Origin: Ambrosia x helenae
Taxonomy: Eukaryota; Streptophyta; Magnoliopsida; Asterales; Asteraceae
Assembly: GCA_030844895.1 (NCBI GenBank)
Contig: JAUTDX010002199.1
Coordinates: 1 to 64,000, forward strand
Direction: 5' to 3'
DNA: 64,000 nucleotides
The notes below the pieces were generated by a model. That model did no database searches. It was not told the origin of the DNA and worked only from the letters and a program-made list of their open reading frames with translations. Shown piece by piece: positions 34,627-44,902 of this stretch. Within the stretch, counting starts at the first letter, position 1, and the number at the start of each line of letters is the position of its first letter. The position numbers and the translations under genes were made by a program.

Positions 34627-35067
34627 CTACCTCTGCACGGGTATGTAGCAGATCATCGTCTGGAGCATAATCAGGAGTATCAAGTACTGATTGAAGTGTA
34701 AGACACCTCCTTCTTCATCAGGGTTCTCTGGGAATGCTTCTGCCATCAAAGGAGCCTCATCTACGGCTGGCACATTTGGAACAGGGTCCTCAATACCCAC
34801 AACTTCCAGTTCGTCAGCATCAGGGCCTGGTATGTGCTCAAGGGAGTTCACCAATGGAGCCGGGGCATTGAACAAGCTCCTTGGACCCCTAGAGTATGTC
34901 AACCCATACTTATTCGGAGGAACGAAGCCAGCAGTTCTGGCATTATACTCCTCCATAGCTGTACGTCTCTCGTCCATTTCATCAGCCCATCTTCTGAGCA
35001 TTTTAAGACCTTCAGCAGCGTCTAGCTCACGAAGGAGCTCAGTCAAAGACACTTGGTGGGAAGCCAT
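34627..35067 (-). CDS. Second antisense ORF of element B, unknown product
   Basis: 146 codons opposite to gag-pol: MASHQVSLTELLRELDAAEG, a helical segment to about residue 50, an acidic Pro-rich middle (EVVGIEDPVPNVPAVDEAP) and a hydrophobic C-terminus (YLILLIMLQTMICYI). The minus strand has a TATA box (TATATAAG, plus 35139-35146) about 72 bases upstream of the start, so it could be its own transcription unit. I recognise no family. It is separate from the longer antisense gene at 35418-38046. Confidence 0.55.
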   Translation of the reverse strand: MASHQVSLTELLRELDAAEGLKMLRRWADEMDERRTAMEEYNARTAGFVPPNKYGLTYSRGPRSLFNAPAPLVNSLEHIPGPDADELEVVGIEDPVPNVPAVDEAPLMAEAFPENPDEEGGVLHFNQYLILLIMLQTMICYIPVQR

Positions 35068-35138
35068 AAGTAAATACAGTAAGAGTATACCTTTTTTGGA
35101 AAAAAAATTACGAGTGGAAAAGTTGATAAGGGGCCTGA

Positions 35139-35146
35139 CTTATATA
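35139..35146 (-). promoter_or_regulatory. Candidate TATA box for the antisense ORF
   Basis: TATATAAG on the minus strand, 72-80 bases before the ATG at 35067. An inference from sequence and spacing only. Confidence 0.45.
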
Positions 35147-35417
35147 CATGGGTCCAGAAGATCAAGGGTCAGTGTCAGTAAATATCGTTATTAATTCACT
35201 GACACACGCCGTCAAATCTATGACACATGGCAGTCATGACGTCACGCAATGATGACTCCCAATTAATAGGCGTCTGAAGATGGCTGTCAAATCAACATTA
35301 ATGATACACACAGACCAGCTGGAAAACACTAAGGAACCCAAAAGTTTTTTCATTAATGCAACGATTACACAGTCTTAATTACATCATAAGCTTACTTAAA
35401 AACAAACTAAGATTACA

Positions 35418-38046
35418 TCAATTAGAGGTGGCATCATCTCCATCAGAAGAGTCGCTCAAGTATGGTTCCAACTCCACCCGGAGGGATGACACTCCTTCAT
35501 CGCCAACCTTGCTGCTCAAACGGCCAAGGGCCTCCAATGAGTCTGAACTCAAGGCTTGTAGACTATTGGCAACCCGGGTGGGCAAGGCCTTTTCCTGAGC
35601 AGTAGGGGGGGGGGGAAGTTTCTTTCCAGCTAGACCCACTTGATTACCATATGCCAACCCATCATGGTACCCGGCCTCCATGGCCACGTCATAAAAGGCG
35701 TTCAACCTGTCCTGGTACTCCGCACTGCCCCGGACATACCGCCACGAAGCAGGGATGCCCCGGCTTATCAGCCAATCCCTTTCTTGACTCACCGCATCCA
35801 ACTTCAATTGGAGATTATCTACCTGGGATCGCAGCAAGTCCGCAGCATTCACGGCCTGATCTGATCGATCATTGGCAGCAGTTAATTGTTTATGGCAGTC
35901 AGATAAGCTTCTGAGGGTTTCGTCCCTCTGCTCCTCAGCACGGCGAATCCAGGACTCATACGTCTCAATTTCAGCAGCCATCAAGTTATATCTTCCCAAA
36001 TTGGCCTGGTTACTGGCTATAGTGTTCTTGGCAGCCTCTAAGTCTTTCTCCAAAGTCTTGATTCTGGCTTCATAGTTAAACAAATGCTGATTCAATTTAT
36101 CCTCCCGGCGACGCCACTCAAGCTTTTCATCAGTATGGTTCGTCACCATCCGTTCGCGGTCACCCTCAGCCTTTTCAACGGCTATCTGCTGGGCGACCAC
36201 CTCTACCTCTTTATCAGCAACCTGCTTCAACAAACATTCATTCTCTAATGTCATCAACCTCTGCCTCTCCCGGAGATCAACAAGATATACTAAGTCTGCA
36301 CGCCACCGGCGAAGCACTTCGTATACCGACGACGTTGTACCAACACCAGACACCATGGCGTTTTCGGCAAGCTGAGCATTGTCCAACCCCTGTAGATAAT
36401 ACTTCTCACCTAGGGGGAAGGCAAACTCAGCCCAATGCCTAACCACGTCCGGATGAATGAGCCGGGTGGTGTCAGCAACATTCCACCCGGGCACATATTT
36501 AACCGGCTTCAAGGACGGCCGCCAGTTTATGCCTGGCAAGTACGTGTTCGGTGGCATGGGCCCGAGATAAGAGGAAGATCCTTCACCTTGCTAGACACCC
36601 GTCCGGAAGCCCCCGGAACTTAATGGGATGCTGTTGGACATCCTTAAGAAGCTGGGAAAAACTCTGATTGGAGAGGCCACTGGGCGCCGTAATAGTACTT
36701 GCTACAGAGTGCACAGGCTTTGTAGACGGCGGAATAGACACAGTAGGCATGGCAACAGTCTGGCTCACAGGTATTATGAGGGGAGGGCTTGTAGATACAG
36801 GAGTGGACACGACAGCCGTCGCAACAGTAGACGATGGGGTCGTCACCACAGACGTGGAAACGATGACGTCACTAACATCCTTGGAGGCAGCCTGACCAGC
36901 AGAAACAGGCGGGGACTCCACGGTCAAACCTTCATCAACCTGGGTGTCCCCGGATTCAATCCTTTCACCTACACATAAACAGACAAACATGACTACCCGC
37001 ATCTACGCATGAAGCAAACAGCACAAGGACAGATAAGCAGAAGCACTTACCCAAGGTTTTCTCTTTAGCTTCCCTCAGTTGCTGCCTCTTGGCTAGTAAT
37101 CCCTCAGCATCAAGACCAGCAGTAGCTTTCCGCTTCTTGTGTTTCTTTCCTGCCACATCTGTCAAAGGCGGCGCAACGTTTAATGGATCCGGGTCTACGG
37201 GAGCTTCTTTGTCTCCGCCCAGCACAGAAGTCCCTGCAACATCGGCCGACACGGCCACTGCTGGAACGTAGAACTTGGTCACAGTTTGGCTCAGAACATC
37301 CAACTCTTGTGCACCAAGGGGACGGTCATGTTCTGCAAGTAACGGAGCAGCAGCAGGATCAAGCACATCAAAATATTGCCAACCTTCCTCGTCCTCACGA
37401 CGATACTCAGGAAATACCGTATCATCCAACCACAGCCGGCTCATGCCCACAGCCACCAGCTCGTTCCGGTATATGAGTACACTCGGTCGGATTATTGGTT
37501 AGGGCCACATACAAGGGATCTTTCTCGAATACCGCCGGAGCGGGGCACAAATCTGCAAGCTTGGTTTTGCCCTCAGGATACCTAATCGGGCGTTCTCCGG
37601 AAATATACGGGCGTCAATATAGAAAAATTTCTTCCTCCACTCTTTATCCCTCACACTCTGCGAGAAGTTCTCTATACAGGACAAGACCCCGGGTCGACGA
37701 TCAAAGGTAAAATACTCTACTTTGAACTTCAGAACGTATAGTGCACGGAAAACCTCCAGTTTGGGTGGCATACCCAAACCTAGGGCACAAAATTCAAAGT
37801 GACGGATCTTAATCATCCCCAGCGGATGAAGTTGAGAAACGTGACCTCATAATACGAGAGCAGGTCACAAAGAAATTTTGTGGCAGGAAGACGAAAATGG
37901 GAAAAAGTGAAAAACTCGCCATAAAGAGTCAGCTTCCCTTCCTTCAATGGAAAAGCAATATCGTCCTTCCCCGGAAGTACAGGATTCCATTCAGACGGAA
38001 TTTTGTAGTCGTTTAAGAAGGATTCGAGTACCGTTATCGACCACAT
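35418..38046 (-). CDS. Main antisense gene of element B (putative gypsy-type transposon family)
   Basis: Minus strand, starting at or before 38046. The N-terminal block (VLESFLNDYKIPSEWNP, LTLYGEFFTFSHFRLP, TKFLCDLLSYYEV) fits the Pfam family of that name. Next come EVFRALYVLKFKVEYFTF and W-KKFFYID (37816-37600), an acidic linker (VGMSRLWLDDTVFPEY), and a Thr/Val/Pro-rich stretch. A long coiled coil (36300-35800) ends with ERDWLISRG, and the tail is acidic. An 82-nt intron (GTAAGT...TGTGTAG, plus 36969-37050) separates two coding blocks. Frames shift near 37810 and 37480. It is homologous to the antisense genes of elements A and C. Function unknown. Confidence 0.75.
36969..37050 (-). other. 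Intron in the antisense gene of element B
   Basis: On the minus strand GTAAGTGC...TTATGTGTAG, 82 nt, joins a KTLG block to a GERIESGDTQVDE block. An intron on this strand implies that the antisense gene is transcribed and spliced independently of genomic RNA. Confidence 0.7.
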
Positions 38047-38435
38047 GCAGTTAATCTCGGCAACACTCGTGACTGTGCGTGTAGAACCGTTTTGGGAGCC
38101 ATTTCAGGGATGGTAATCTATGGAGGGAAAAGCAAGTTTTTGCAAATTACTGTGGATTATCCAACCTGAAGTGGCGAATTTATAACATAAATTACCAACG
38201 GTTGAAATTCAAAATCGAACCGCCAAACATCATTTCCCCTGACAATCGGACTGTTCATAAACGGCTGATGGGACGTTTGAAATGACGCCTTGGCACGTGC
38301 ACAAGTCATGCGGTACCAATCCCAATAAAGATTTTTTAAGTCACATTTTTTCCTTATACATATGTTTGTTGATTTTTTATTTTTTACTATAAGTCTAGTA
38401 ACGTTCACTAGTTCACCTTACTAGACTGGGGGACA
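38047..38435. other. Promoter-side region of the antisense gene and polypurine tract
   Basis: No ORF. It lies between the antisense start and the 3' LTR, so it should contain the antisense promoter. The polypurine tract GACTGGGGGACA ends at 38435, directly before the LTR. Confidence 0.5.
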
Positions 38436-38930
38436 TGACGAGGTAGGGCCCAGTCCAACCAAACTGGCCCATACCTACAACATGTCATATGGCCCAATGA
38501 GTAAGGCCCAATGACCACACACAATCCGGCATTGATTAATAACGAACATCTTCTAGAAAGAAGTGAAGGGGTAAAGCATAACTGCCAGCCCGATAAATAT
38601 GAATATAAGAGATATGTCTTATCTCCGAGGAAAGTGGAACAACTAAAGAGAAGAAGGCGGTTACGCATCATGGGAGGTTGAGAACTCCTCAAGTATAAAT
38701 AGGGGCGCAGGTAAAACTTATGATGCATTCACAAAATACTCTACACTTTTATAATCGCTTAAAAGCCATACTTATTCTCACGCCGGGGTGGTCACAGGAA
38801 AACCCCCAATCCTGTGACGAGTCCTAACGGTGTTCTGTTTTGTAGCTAGACCGGTCCCGTTCGATCAGGTCAAAAGGAGTTTCTTGTCTTGTCCAGAAGA
38901 CTGGTTCCCCTCAGGTACTTGTTTTCTTCA
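38436..38930 (+). repeat. 3' LTR of element B
   Basis: 495 bp. It differs from the 5' LTR by loss of two bases in a G-rich stretch (about 38786) and one extra T near 38924. It is followed by the ATAGG duplication. Confidence 0.95.
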
Positions 38931-39465
38931 ATAGGGTAGGGTTCAAATAGGAACCATATCTCAAGTAGGAACTATAGGAATCAATCTTAGCCATTGATCT
39001 CTAATGGCATGATTGTAAATAAGTAAAACATTAATTAAATCTTTAATTAAATCAAAGGGCAATGTGGTAATTGTATATTAACTATTAACAACACATGTTT
39101 AATTAGTTTCCTTTTATTTTCAATATAATCTCATTATTTTAGCAAAGCAGTTATTTTTCGTCTTTAATTATTGCAATCGTAACACAAATCCTGGCATTAT
39201 AAACATATATGAAAACAATGATTTAAAATGGAAGTTAACAAGGGTCTATACACAAATGCATCGGTTAAATATATATATGGATATTATACACATGTGTATT
39301 GACCAATCAAGAGTACATGGATTTAGATATGTCTACATGGATTTTACATATATATTTTTTTAAATTAAGTTGTTCTAACGTATCTATATGTTTTTATTTC
39401 TCAAAAAAAATTAATTGTGTGGAAATTTGATTTACAAAGTGTTGGTAATATATTATCCCACATAA

Positions 39466-39830
39466 TTGGTGTATATCAGTTTCTTTTTTTTGTTCATGCA
39501 TCATCATCATCGACACATATATACAATGGTGTACATCAGTTTCTTTTTTGTTTTTTCATTTATCATCATCATCCTTGACCCAGATATACATTGGTGTATA
39601 TCAGTTTCTTTTTTTTTTCTTTCATTCATCATCATCAACACAGATAGATATACATTGATGTATATCCATTTTTTTTTCCCAGCTTACATGACTATAATTT
39701 GGACACACATATACATTAGTGTATATCTTTGTCTAAATGTAAGTTAAATACACCATAGTACGTAGATGTTGAGGTTTCTTCCTTTTTATATATGAACGAA
39801 ATATACATTGGTGTATATCTGGGCTGGAAC
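39466..39830. repeat. About five copies of a 65-80 bp repeat in E4
   Basis: Each copy has a palindromic core of the ATATACATTGGTGTATAT type, followed by CAGTTTCTTTTTT and CATCATCATC (cores near 39466, 39525, 39586, 39650, 39710 and 39802). Spacing is irregular and the later copies degrade. Confidence 0.7.
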
Positions 39831-40294
39831 CTATATGAAACTGAATACACCTGTGTATACAACAAATAAGTATTATTAATCAACATTAGTTAATGCATTT
39901 AACAATATAAAAATAAATACAACTATGTTCATCATTGTATAGATTTATAACATACACAAGTGTAAGTTAAAACGTATCTAATGTAAAACCAAACTAAAGA
40001 TACACAAGTGTATGTATGCATACCCTACAATCTATAAAGAAACTGAAACTCTAGAATAATATTATTTCGACTAATCAAAACTATTTATAAGAACCATTCT
40101 TCTACCTCGTCTAACAGCTCCACTCTTGACACCTACCAAAAACATTTTTCATTTGGCTTCACAAATTTATATTTTTTTATTGTGGCAGTAGAACGAGATT
40201 GTGTGTTACAAACGTACAATAAAATTAATGGCAAGCAAGATCCTTGGTGGATAATAAAGGAGATTTTAAATAATTTCATCAAAAATGAACTTAC

Positions 40295-40391
40295 AATGGA
40301 ATGTTTAGGAATCTTCTGAAGGCGTAATGTAACTTCTGTTATTACACCTGGAGTGCCTTCACTCCCAATCATCAGCCGTGTAAGATCATAC
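40295..40391 (-). pseudogene. Captured exon of D-lactate dehydrogenase (FAD-linked)
   Basis: The minus strand reads LMIGSEGTPGVITEVTLRLQ KIPKHSI, matching the GSEGTLGVITE...LRLQKIP block of plant mitochondrial D-lactate dehydrogenase (DLD). It is bounded by an acceptor (GGTGTAG) and a donor (GTAAGT) in the expected places, so one exon with flanking intron sequence was captured. The rest of the gene is absent. The family is recognised from memory. Confidence 0.65.
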
Positions 40392-40836
40392 CTACACCAA
40401 CGACTCCCCTTTACTTGATCTTTAATTAAATTCCAAAACTAAAATGCATGTTATTTTAAGATGACAATTATACCTTTGATTTCCTTGCTACGTATTTTTC
40501 TAATCACGAAAGATCATTTCTCAAAATCAATTTTAGTTTCTGTGTGAGAAAGTTTTTTTCAATCGTACTTAATGGCTATGATCGATGTTTTTTTTGTTAT
40601 GAATTAGAGATAATAATGGTTGAGAGATTTAAGGAAACCAATCTCTAATGGCAAAGAAATCGCATGCATCAAAAATAACTGCCATATATAAAAGTCTTAA
40701 TTAAATATTAAAGATAATATTTAATTGTCTAATTACACAAATACCCCCTAGATCAAAATCAAAGATGGATGGTTTAGATTGGTTCCTAAGGTTCCTAACT
40801 AGGGTAGTGGTTCCTATTTGATCTCAATCTTACATA

Positions 40837-40883
<47 letters not shown>

Positions 40884-40892
40884 TATATATGT

Positions 40893-41318
40893 ATAGGGAA
40901 TGGTTCATTTCAGAAGAGGTTTTAGTATGATAAGTGCGAGAAGAAGATAAATAATTCATTTTTATCATTTTAAAAAAAATAAAAATACAAGAAAATTATT
41001 GAAATGTGTTGTTTATTCATCTATCTCGAAAATCAAACAAGTATATAAAGTAATTTCATTAATTTATATAACCTACACATGTACAAATTTTGTGCAGGAA
41101 CACTACCTACGCATAATATAACACATATGTAGGATAGAGTTTAAACTTTAAAAAAAACATTTGATTGCATTAATTTTTTGGGTTTTTGTATGTATAACAT
41201 AAACAAAGATATATAAAAAGTAAAAACTTCAAAAATATATGAACCATTACTAATAAAAATTAAGATGTAGGGATCTTCTCGCACTAAAACCCTCTTCTGA
41301 AAATAACCTAACACTATA
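40893..41318. mobile_element. (TA)n-bounded hairpin element E5
   Basis: The left CAGAAGAGGTTTTAGT and GTGCGAGAAG are mirrored at the right as CTTCTCGCACTAAAACC and CTCTTCTG (41275-41300). Edges are TATAGGGAATGG and AACCTAACACTATA, inside TA tracts (40841-40879 and 41314-41340). About 425 bp. No ORF. Confidence 0.75.
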
Positions 41319-41369
41319 TATATATATATATATATATATATGAATCCAGGGTAAATTTGTAATTTACGT

Positions 41370-41591
41370 ATTTTTTTGGTCAAAAAAGATGACACGCATA
41401 GCGTGTCGTAAACGTGTGTCATTAAGGCATGTCATTAACGTGTGTCAAGAAAGAGTGTCATTAAACGATGACATGCGCATGCATGTCATATTAATTTTAT
41501 GACCATGCCTATAACGACTTTCTTTTGTGTGTCATAAACACCCTTTAATGACGCACAATTCGCGTCCAGAAAGGTGTTTTTTCTAGTAGTG
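41370..41591. repeat. Right CACTA terminus and subterminal repeats
   Basis: More than ten copies of GTGTCAT, ATGTCAT and ATGACAC-like words in both orientations precede the terminal TTTTTTCTAGTAGTG. It matches the motif content of the left end. Confidence 0.8.
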
Positions 41592-42490
41592 CCACGCCGT
41601 TCCAAACGCCATACGAACACATGATACCCTTTGGCTATACCAGACCGATGCCTGCTGGGTTATTTTCTTCGGAGAAAACACCAGATAGTACTCTCCATGG
41701 TGATGACGAGTTCACCGCTCCGTACCGACCAGCTTACATGACAACCCACTCCAAGTTTTCAAAAAGATTCACCACAGCACAATTACCAGCAAAACTGAAA
41801 ATGCCAGCCATTGTTAAGAAATACTATGGCACGTCCGATCCGAATGACCACGTATTCGCCTTCGGTGGAGCAGTAGAAATAGAATTGTGGCCCATGCTTG
41901 CATGGTGTCACATGTTTGTACAAACCCTCACCGGAGCAGCTAGGGTGTGGTTTGATGGGTTGCCAGCCGGAGAAATCACCAGTTGGATAGAATTCCGAAA
42001 GTTGTTTTTATTAAATTTCGCAAATCAGCGTCGGTGCTCCAAAGACATCACCGAAATACATAATATCCAGGGGAAGGATGGGGAATCCCTTGAGGCTTTC
42101 ATTGATCATTTTAGCAAGGAAAGCATGCAGATTAATGGTGCGGTTGATCAGCTCCGGGTCTCAGGCTTTTGTCATGGGGTCCGGAACAAGCAATTAGTGT
42201 AGCCTCCGAATAGGGAACTTTTCATCCACCAAAGCCCATCACCAAGATATGTTTCGGGAGCCTTCGAATAGGAAACTTTTTATCCACCAAAGCCTTATAC
42301 ATCTCCTTATTATATTGAAAGACATTCGGCAAATCACCCTCCAAAGGATCTTCCTTCTTCCTCCACACCATCTCCTTCGGCTAACAAAGGTCATCCAACC
42401 AAAACCACATGTCCTTCCAATCCTTCAGACTAGACACCTCCCAACCAACACATTCCCTATCTTCCTTTTTCACCTTCGATTTTTTATCCT
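41592..42490 (+). pseudogene. Gag of element C, truncated
   Basis: It resumes after the CACTA insertion. The open frame 41621-42202 contains the gag domain (APYRPAYMTTHSKFSKRF, YGTSDPNDHVFAFGGAV, CHMFVQTLTGAARVWFDGLP, NIQGKDGESLEAFIDHF). It stops at 42202. Gag-like Pro/Ser-rich sequence continues, with a 35-bp imperfect direct repeat (42205-42237 and 42262-42294). Protease, reverse transcriptase, RNase H and integrase are all missing; the antisense gene follows at once. Confidence 0.85.
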
Positions 42491-42494
42491 TCGA

Positions 42495-43027
42495 CTACCT
42501 CTTCTCGAAGGTATACCAGTTCCCAGAACGTTTCAAACGGTAATAAGCCCTAAATACGTCCAAATCTTGCACACAGTCTAATGATTGGCTCGACAATTCA
42601 AACTGGTTCACCCTACTGAGGCCGAAAGGATTCACTTGGGATAGATGAACCTTATGGTGTCCCAAGACTTTCATTAGAAAACGAGTGAAAGGTACTTGGT
42701 AATTTGCATAATTACACACATGAGTGCAAACTGCAAATTTACCAGGGGGAAGGGGTATATGTGAGAATTAGGGTTCGGAAGGGACGGATGTAAGTTCAGA
42801 GGAATACTAAATTCCTCTACAAACTCGTCAAGTTTATTTTGGGTCAAAACACTATATGAAACAAGCATATTATCCTTAGGCATGGTTAATGAACAAGGAA
42901 AAGGAACAAAAAACACACCTTCTGAAAATGGAAGACGATTATGTAAAGGAGGAAGATGATCCTGAAACCAAACAAGAACAGCCGAAGGTCTGGTATGAAG
43001 AACTAGGGGAGAAGATGATTTTTTCAC
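42495..43027 (-). pseudogene. Antisense gene remnant of element C
   Basis: Minus strand. The N-terminal block (LTQNKLDEFVEEFSIPLNLH, LPNPNSHIYPFPLVN) is followed, in another frame, by YQVPFTRFLMKVLGHHKVHL, SQVNPFGLSRVN and YYRLKRSGNWYTFEK. This is the putative gypsy-type transposon family seen in A and B. The coiled-coil half is absent. It shows that gag and part of the antisense gene were kept while pol was lost. Confidence 0.75.
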
Positions 43028-43370
43028 AAGAAAGGAGATGAAAAGTGAAAAGGTAACAACGAAATGAAAGGCCTATTTATAATCAAAACTTATGGACATA
43101 AAACGATGGTTGATAACCGTCCAATCAAACGTCTCATATGGTAACCTCAAGCCAATTAAAAGCATCACATCAAGGGACTTTTACTAGGGTCACCTGGCGG
43201 TGATTCGGAAAAAAAACATGAATGACAACAGCTGTCACCCATCCACTGAATGAATGACAACAACTATCATTCATTACACGTCAAAGCTCGAAGGAACCAA
43301 AAGATCTAAAAACCTCTGAGTTACAAGTCCTTTCTAAATACCGAAGGATTTAAAAAAGACTTCGGGGACT
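43028..43370. other. Element C region between the antisense gene and 3' LTR
   Basis: No gene. By analogy with element B it is the promoter side of the antisense gene. A purine-rich GACTTCGGGGACT directly before 43371 is the probable polypurine tract. Confidence 0.4.
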
Positions 43371-43768
43371 TGAAGAGAATATGTGGTTCTAGGTCGGAAG
43401 CCGAACCAACACAATGGCGTAAGGTCAAACCTAATGCTCCGATAAACAAAGCTTCGGAGGAAAGGCCCATGGGCCCTGAACCACCGAAGCCCATCACGAA
43501 AAGTATAATTACTCTCCAAAATTCCTCATTCGGTAACATCACTCAACCGAACCAAATTTCTCTCTCTATACTTTTTCACTTCTTAAAACCATACTTATTC
43601 TCATGCTAGAGGGTGGTCACAGAGAGATCTTCCCTCTCCCCTGTGACGAGTCTAATGGTGTCTTGCTTTGTAGGTTTTAAGAGATCTCATCATTATCAGT
43701 CAAATTCAATCATATTCACTCAGATCTGGTATTCCGAACCGACCAGGAGGTAACTCTTTTCCTCTTCA
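43371..43768 (+). repeat. 3' LTR of element C
   Basis: About 398 bp, from TGAAGAGAATATG to CCTCTTCA. Its last 30 bases match bases 1-31. It shares CCATACTTATTCTCA, GTGACGAGTC and GGTGT-TTG landmarks with the LTR of element B, so B and C are related families. The matching 5' LTR is mostly outside the window, so the target duplication cannot be checked. Confidence 0.75.
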
Positions 43769-44217
43769 TCCATCAACACTGATCTTCATAACCAAAGCAC
43801 ATGTATAACATCCATTTATATACTGAACTCAAACCAAACAAAGATCAATAATATCAACACAGATCCAAAACTACAAAGAACAAATAATTAGAGTAAAATA
43901 AAAACACTTACAAAAAAGAAATGATATGAAGGCGATTGAGCTGTGATATCAAGGCGGCGTTTTAAATGATGGTATCCAAAAAAGAGCCCTGATATGATGG
44001 AGATTGAGTAGTCGATTAGAGAGAAAACAATTGCTGCATCCAAGAATCAATGGTAAAGAGCCGTGATGTGAGGGAGAGATGAAACACTTCTTGGAATCAT
44101 TAGGGTTTAGATGAAATTGGGTTAAGAATAATTGTACATTCAACTTGTGAAACCGATGATTGAACGGGGATGGAGACACCGAAATTGGAACACTAAATGG
44201 AGAGGAGAGAAGATGAC
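43769..44217. other. Sequence flanking element C, no gene recognised
   Basis: A/T-rich left part, then a G/A-rich part with repeated GAGATTGAG and GATGATGG-like words. No supported ORF. Confidence 0.4.
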
Positions 44218-44260
44218 AACGGGTTTACACCGCGAGAATAATTGTATTCGGGCGGGGCAC

Positions 44261-44902
44261 GCGCGGATGTATGGAGATGTGTGCGCCATGCGCACGTGCG
44301 GGTACATATCTCTTCAAGTCCCCCTAGTCTAGTGTTCTGTATGCGGAGCATGCGGGACGCTGGACTCAGTAAGTCGATGATTCTAAGTATTGATTTGCGG
44401 GGTTGTCTTTTTGTGCTCATTTTTAGGTCATGCGCCATGTGCGCGAAAGTATTGTGATTAGCGCACTGGCACACGTCAGTAATTAATTTTTACATCAATG
44501 CGGTCAGATGTCTCAGGTGAGAGGACGGGTTGGTGAGGCGAAAAGTCGTCTAGCGTGCTAGTGAGAGGACGACTGAAGCGACAGCGAGGGGCCCACTAAC
44601 CTCTGAAAAGCAGCATGCTAGACGACTTTTCGTCTCACCAACCCGTCCTTTCACCTGACACATCTGACCGCATTGATGTAAAAATTAATTACTGATATGC
44701 GCCAGAGCGCTAATCACAATACTTTCGCGCACATGACGCACGACATAAAAACGAGCACAAAAAGACAATCCCTCAAATCAATATTCAGAATCATCGACTT
44801 ACTGAGTCCAACGTCCCGCATGCTCCGCATACAGAACACTAGATTAGGGGACTTGAAGAGATGTACCTACGCGTGCACCCGACGCACACATCCCCATACA
44901 CG
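44261..44902. repeat. Large imperfect inverted repeat, arms about 300 bp, spacer about 50 bp
   Basis: The left arm 44261-44560 is the reverse complement of 44612-44902 with roughly 10 percent mismatch. Landmarks are GCGCGAAAGTATTGTGATTA and its complement near 44440 and 44712, and AAAAGTCGTCTAGC and its complement at the inner ends. The transcript would form a long hairpin. Confidence 0.9.

Larger units (their letters stand above)
28001..38930 (+). mobile_element. Element B: complete, young Tat-type Ty3/gypsy retrotransposon
   Basis: LTRs of 496 and 495 bp (28001-28496 and 38436-38930), a primer-binding site at 28498-28515, gag, protease, reverse transcriptase-RNase H, second RNase H, integrase, two antisense ORFs and a polypurine tract (about 38424-38435) are in canonical order. 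A perfect 5-bp duplication ATAGG flanks it (27996-28000 and 38931-38935). By eye the LTRs differ only by two small indels, so the insertion is very recent. It landed at the TATAGG edge of element E4. Frames carry several single-base breaks. Confidence 0.95.
38931..40842. mobile_element. (TA)n-bounded element E4 with a captured gene fragment
   Basis: The left end (GTTCAAATAGGAACCA) is mirrored at the right (TGGTTCCTATTTGATC), with TATAGGG-type edges in TA tracts. About 1.9 kb. Both ends also share TAGGAAC/GTTCCTA words in inverted orientation. It contains a minisatellite-like region (39466-39740) and one exon of D-lactate dehydrogenase. Element B inserted exactly at its left TATAGG edge. Confidence 0.7.
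473..41591. mobile_element. CACTA (En/Spm-type) transposon carrying host-gene fragments, expanded by nested insertions
   Basis: The left end starts CACTAGTAGAAAAAGTG at 473. The right end is the reverse complement of CACTACTAGAAAAAACACC, finishing at 41591. A 3-bp duplication CCA flanks both ends (470-472 and 41592-41594), as CACTA elements generate. Both subterminal regions are rich in short copies of GTGTCAT/ATGACAC, another family hallmark. The two flanks belong to one gag gene, which independently supports these boundaries. No TnpA or TnpD transposase was recognised, so it is probably non-autonomous. Removing elements A and B and the smaller insertions leaves only a few kilobases, including membrin and NUP85-like exon fragments. 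Confidence 0.85.
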
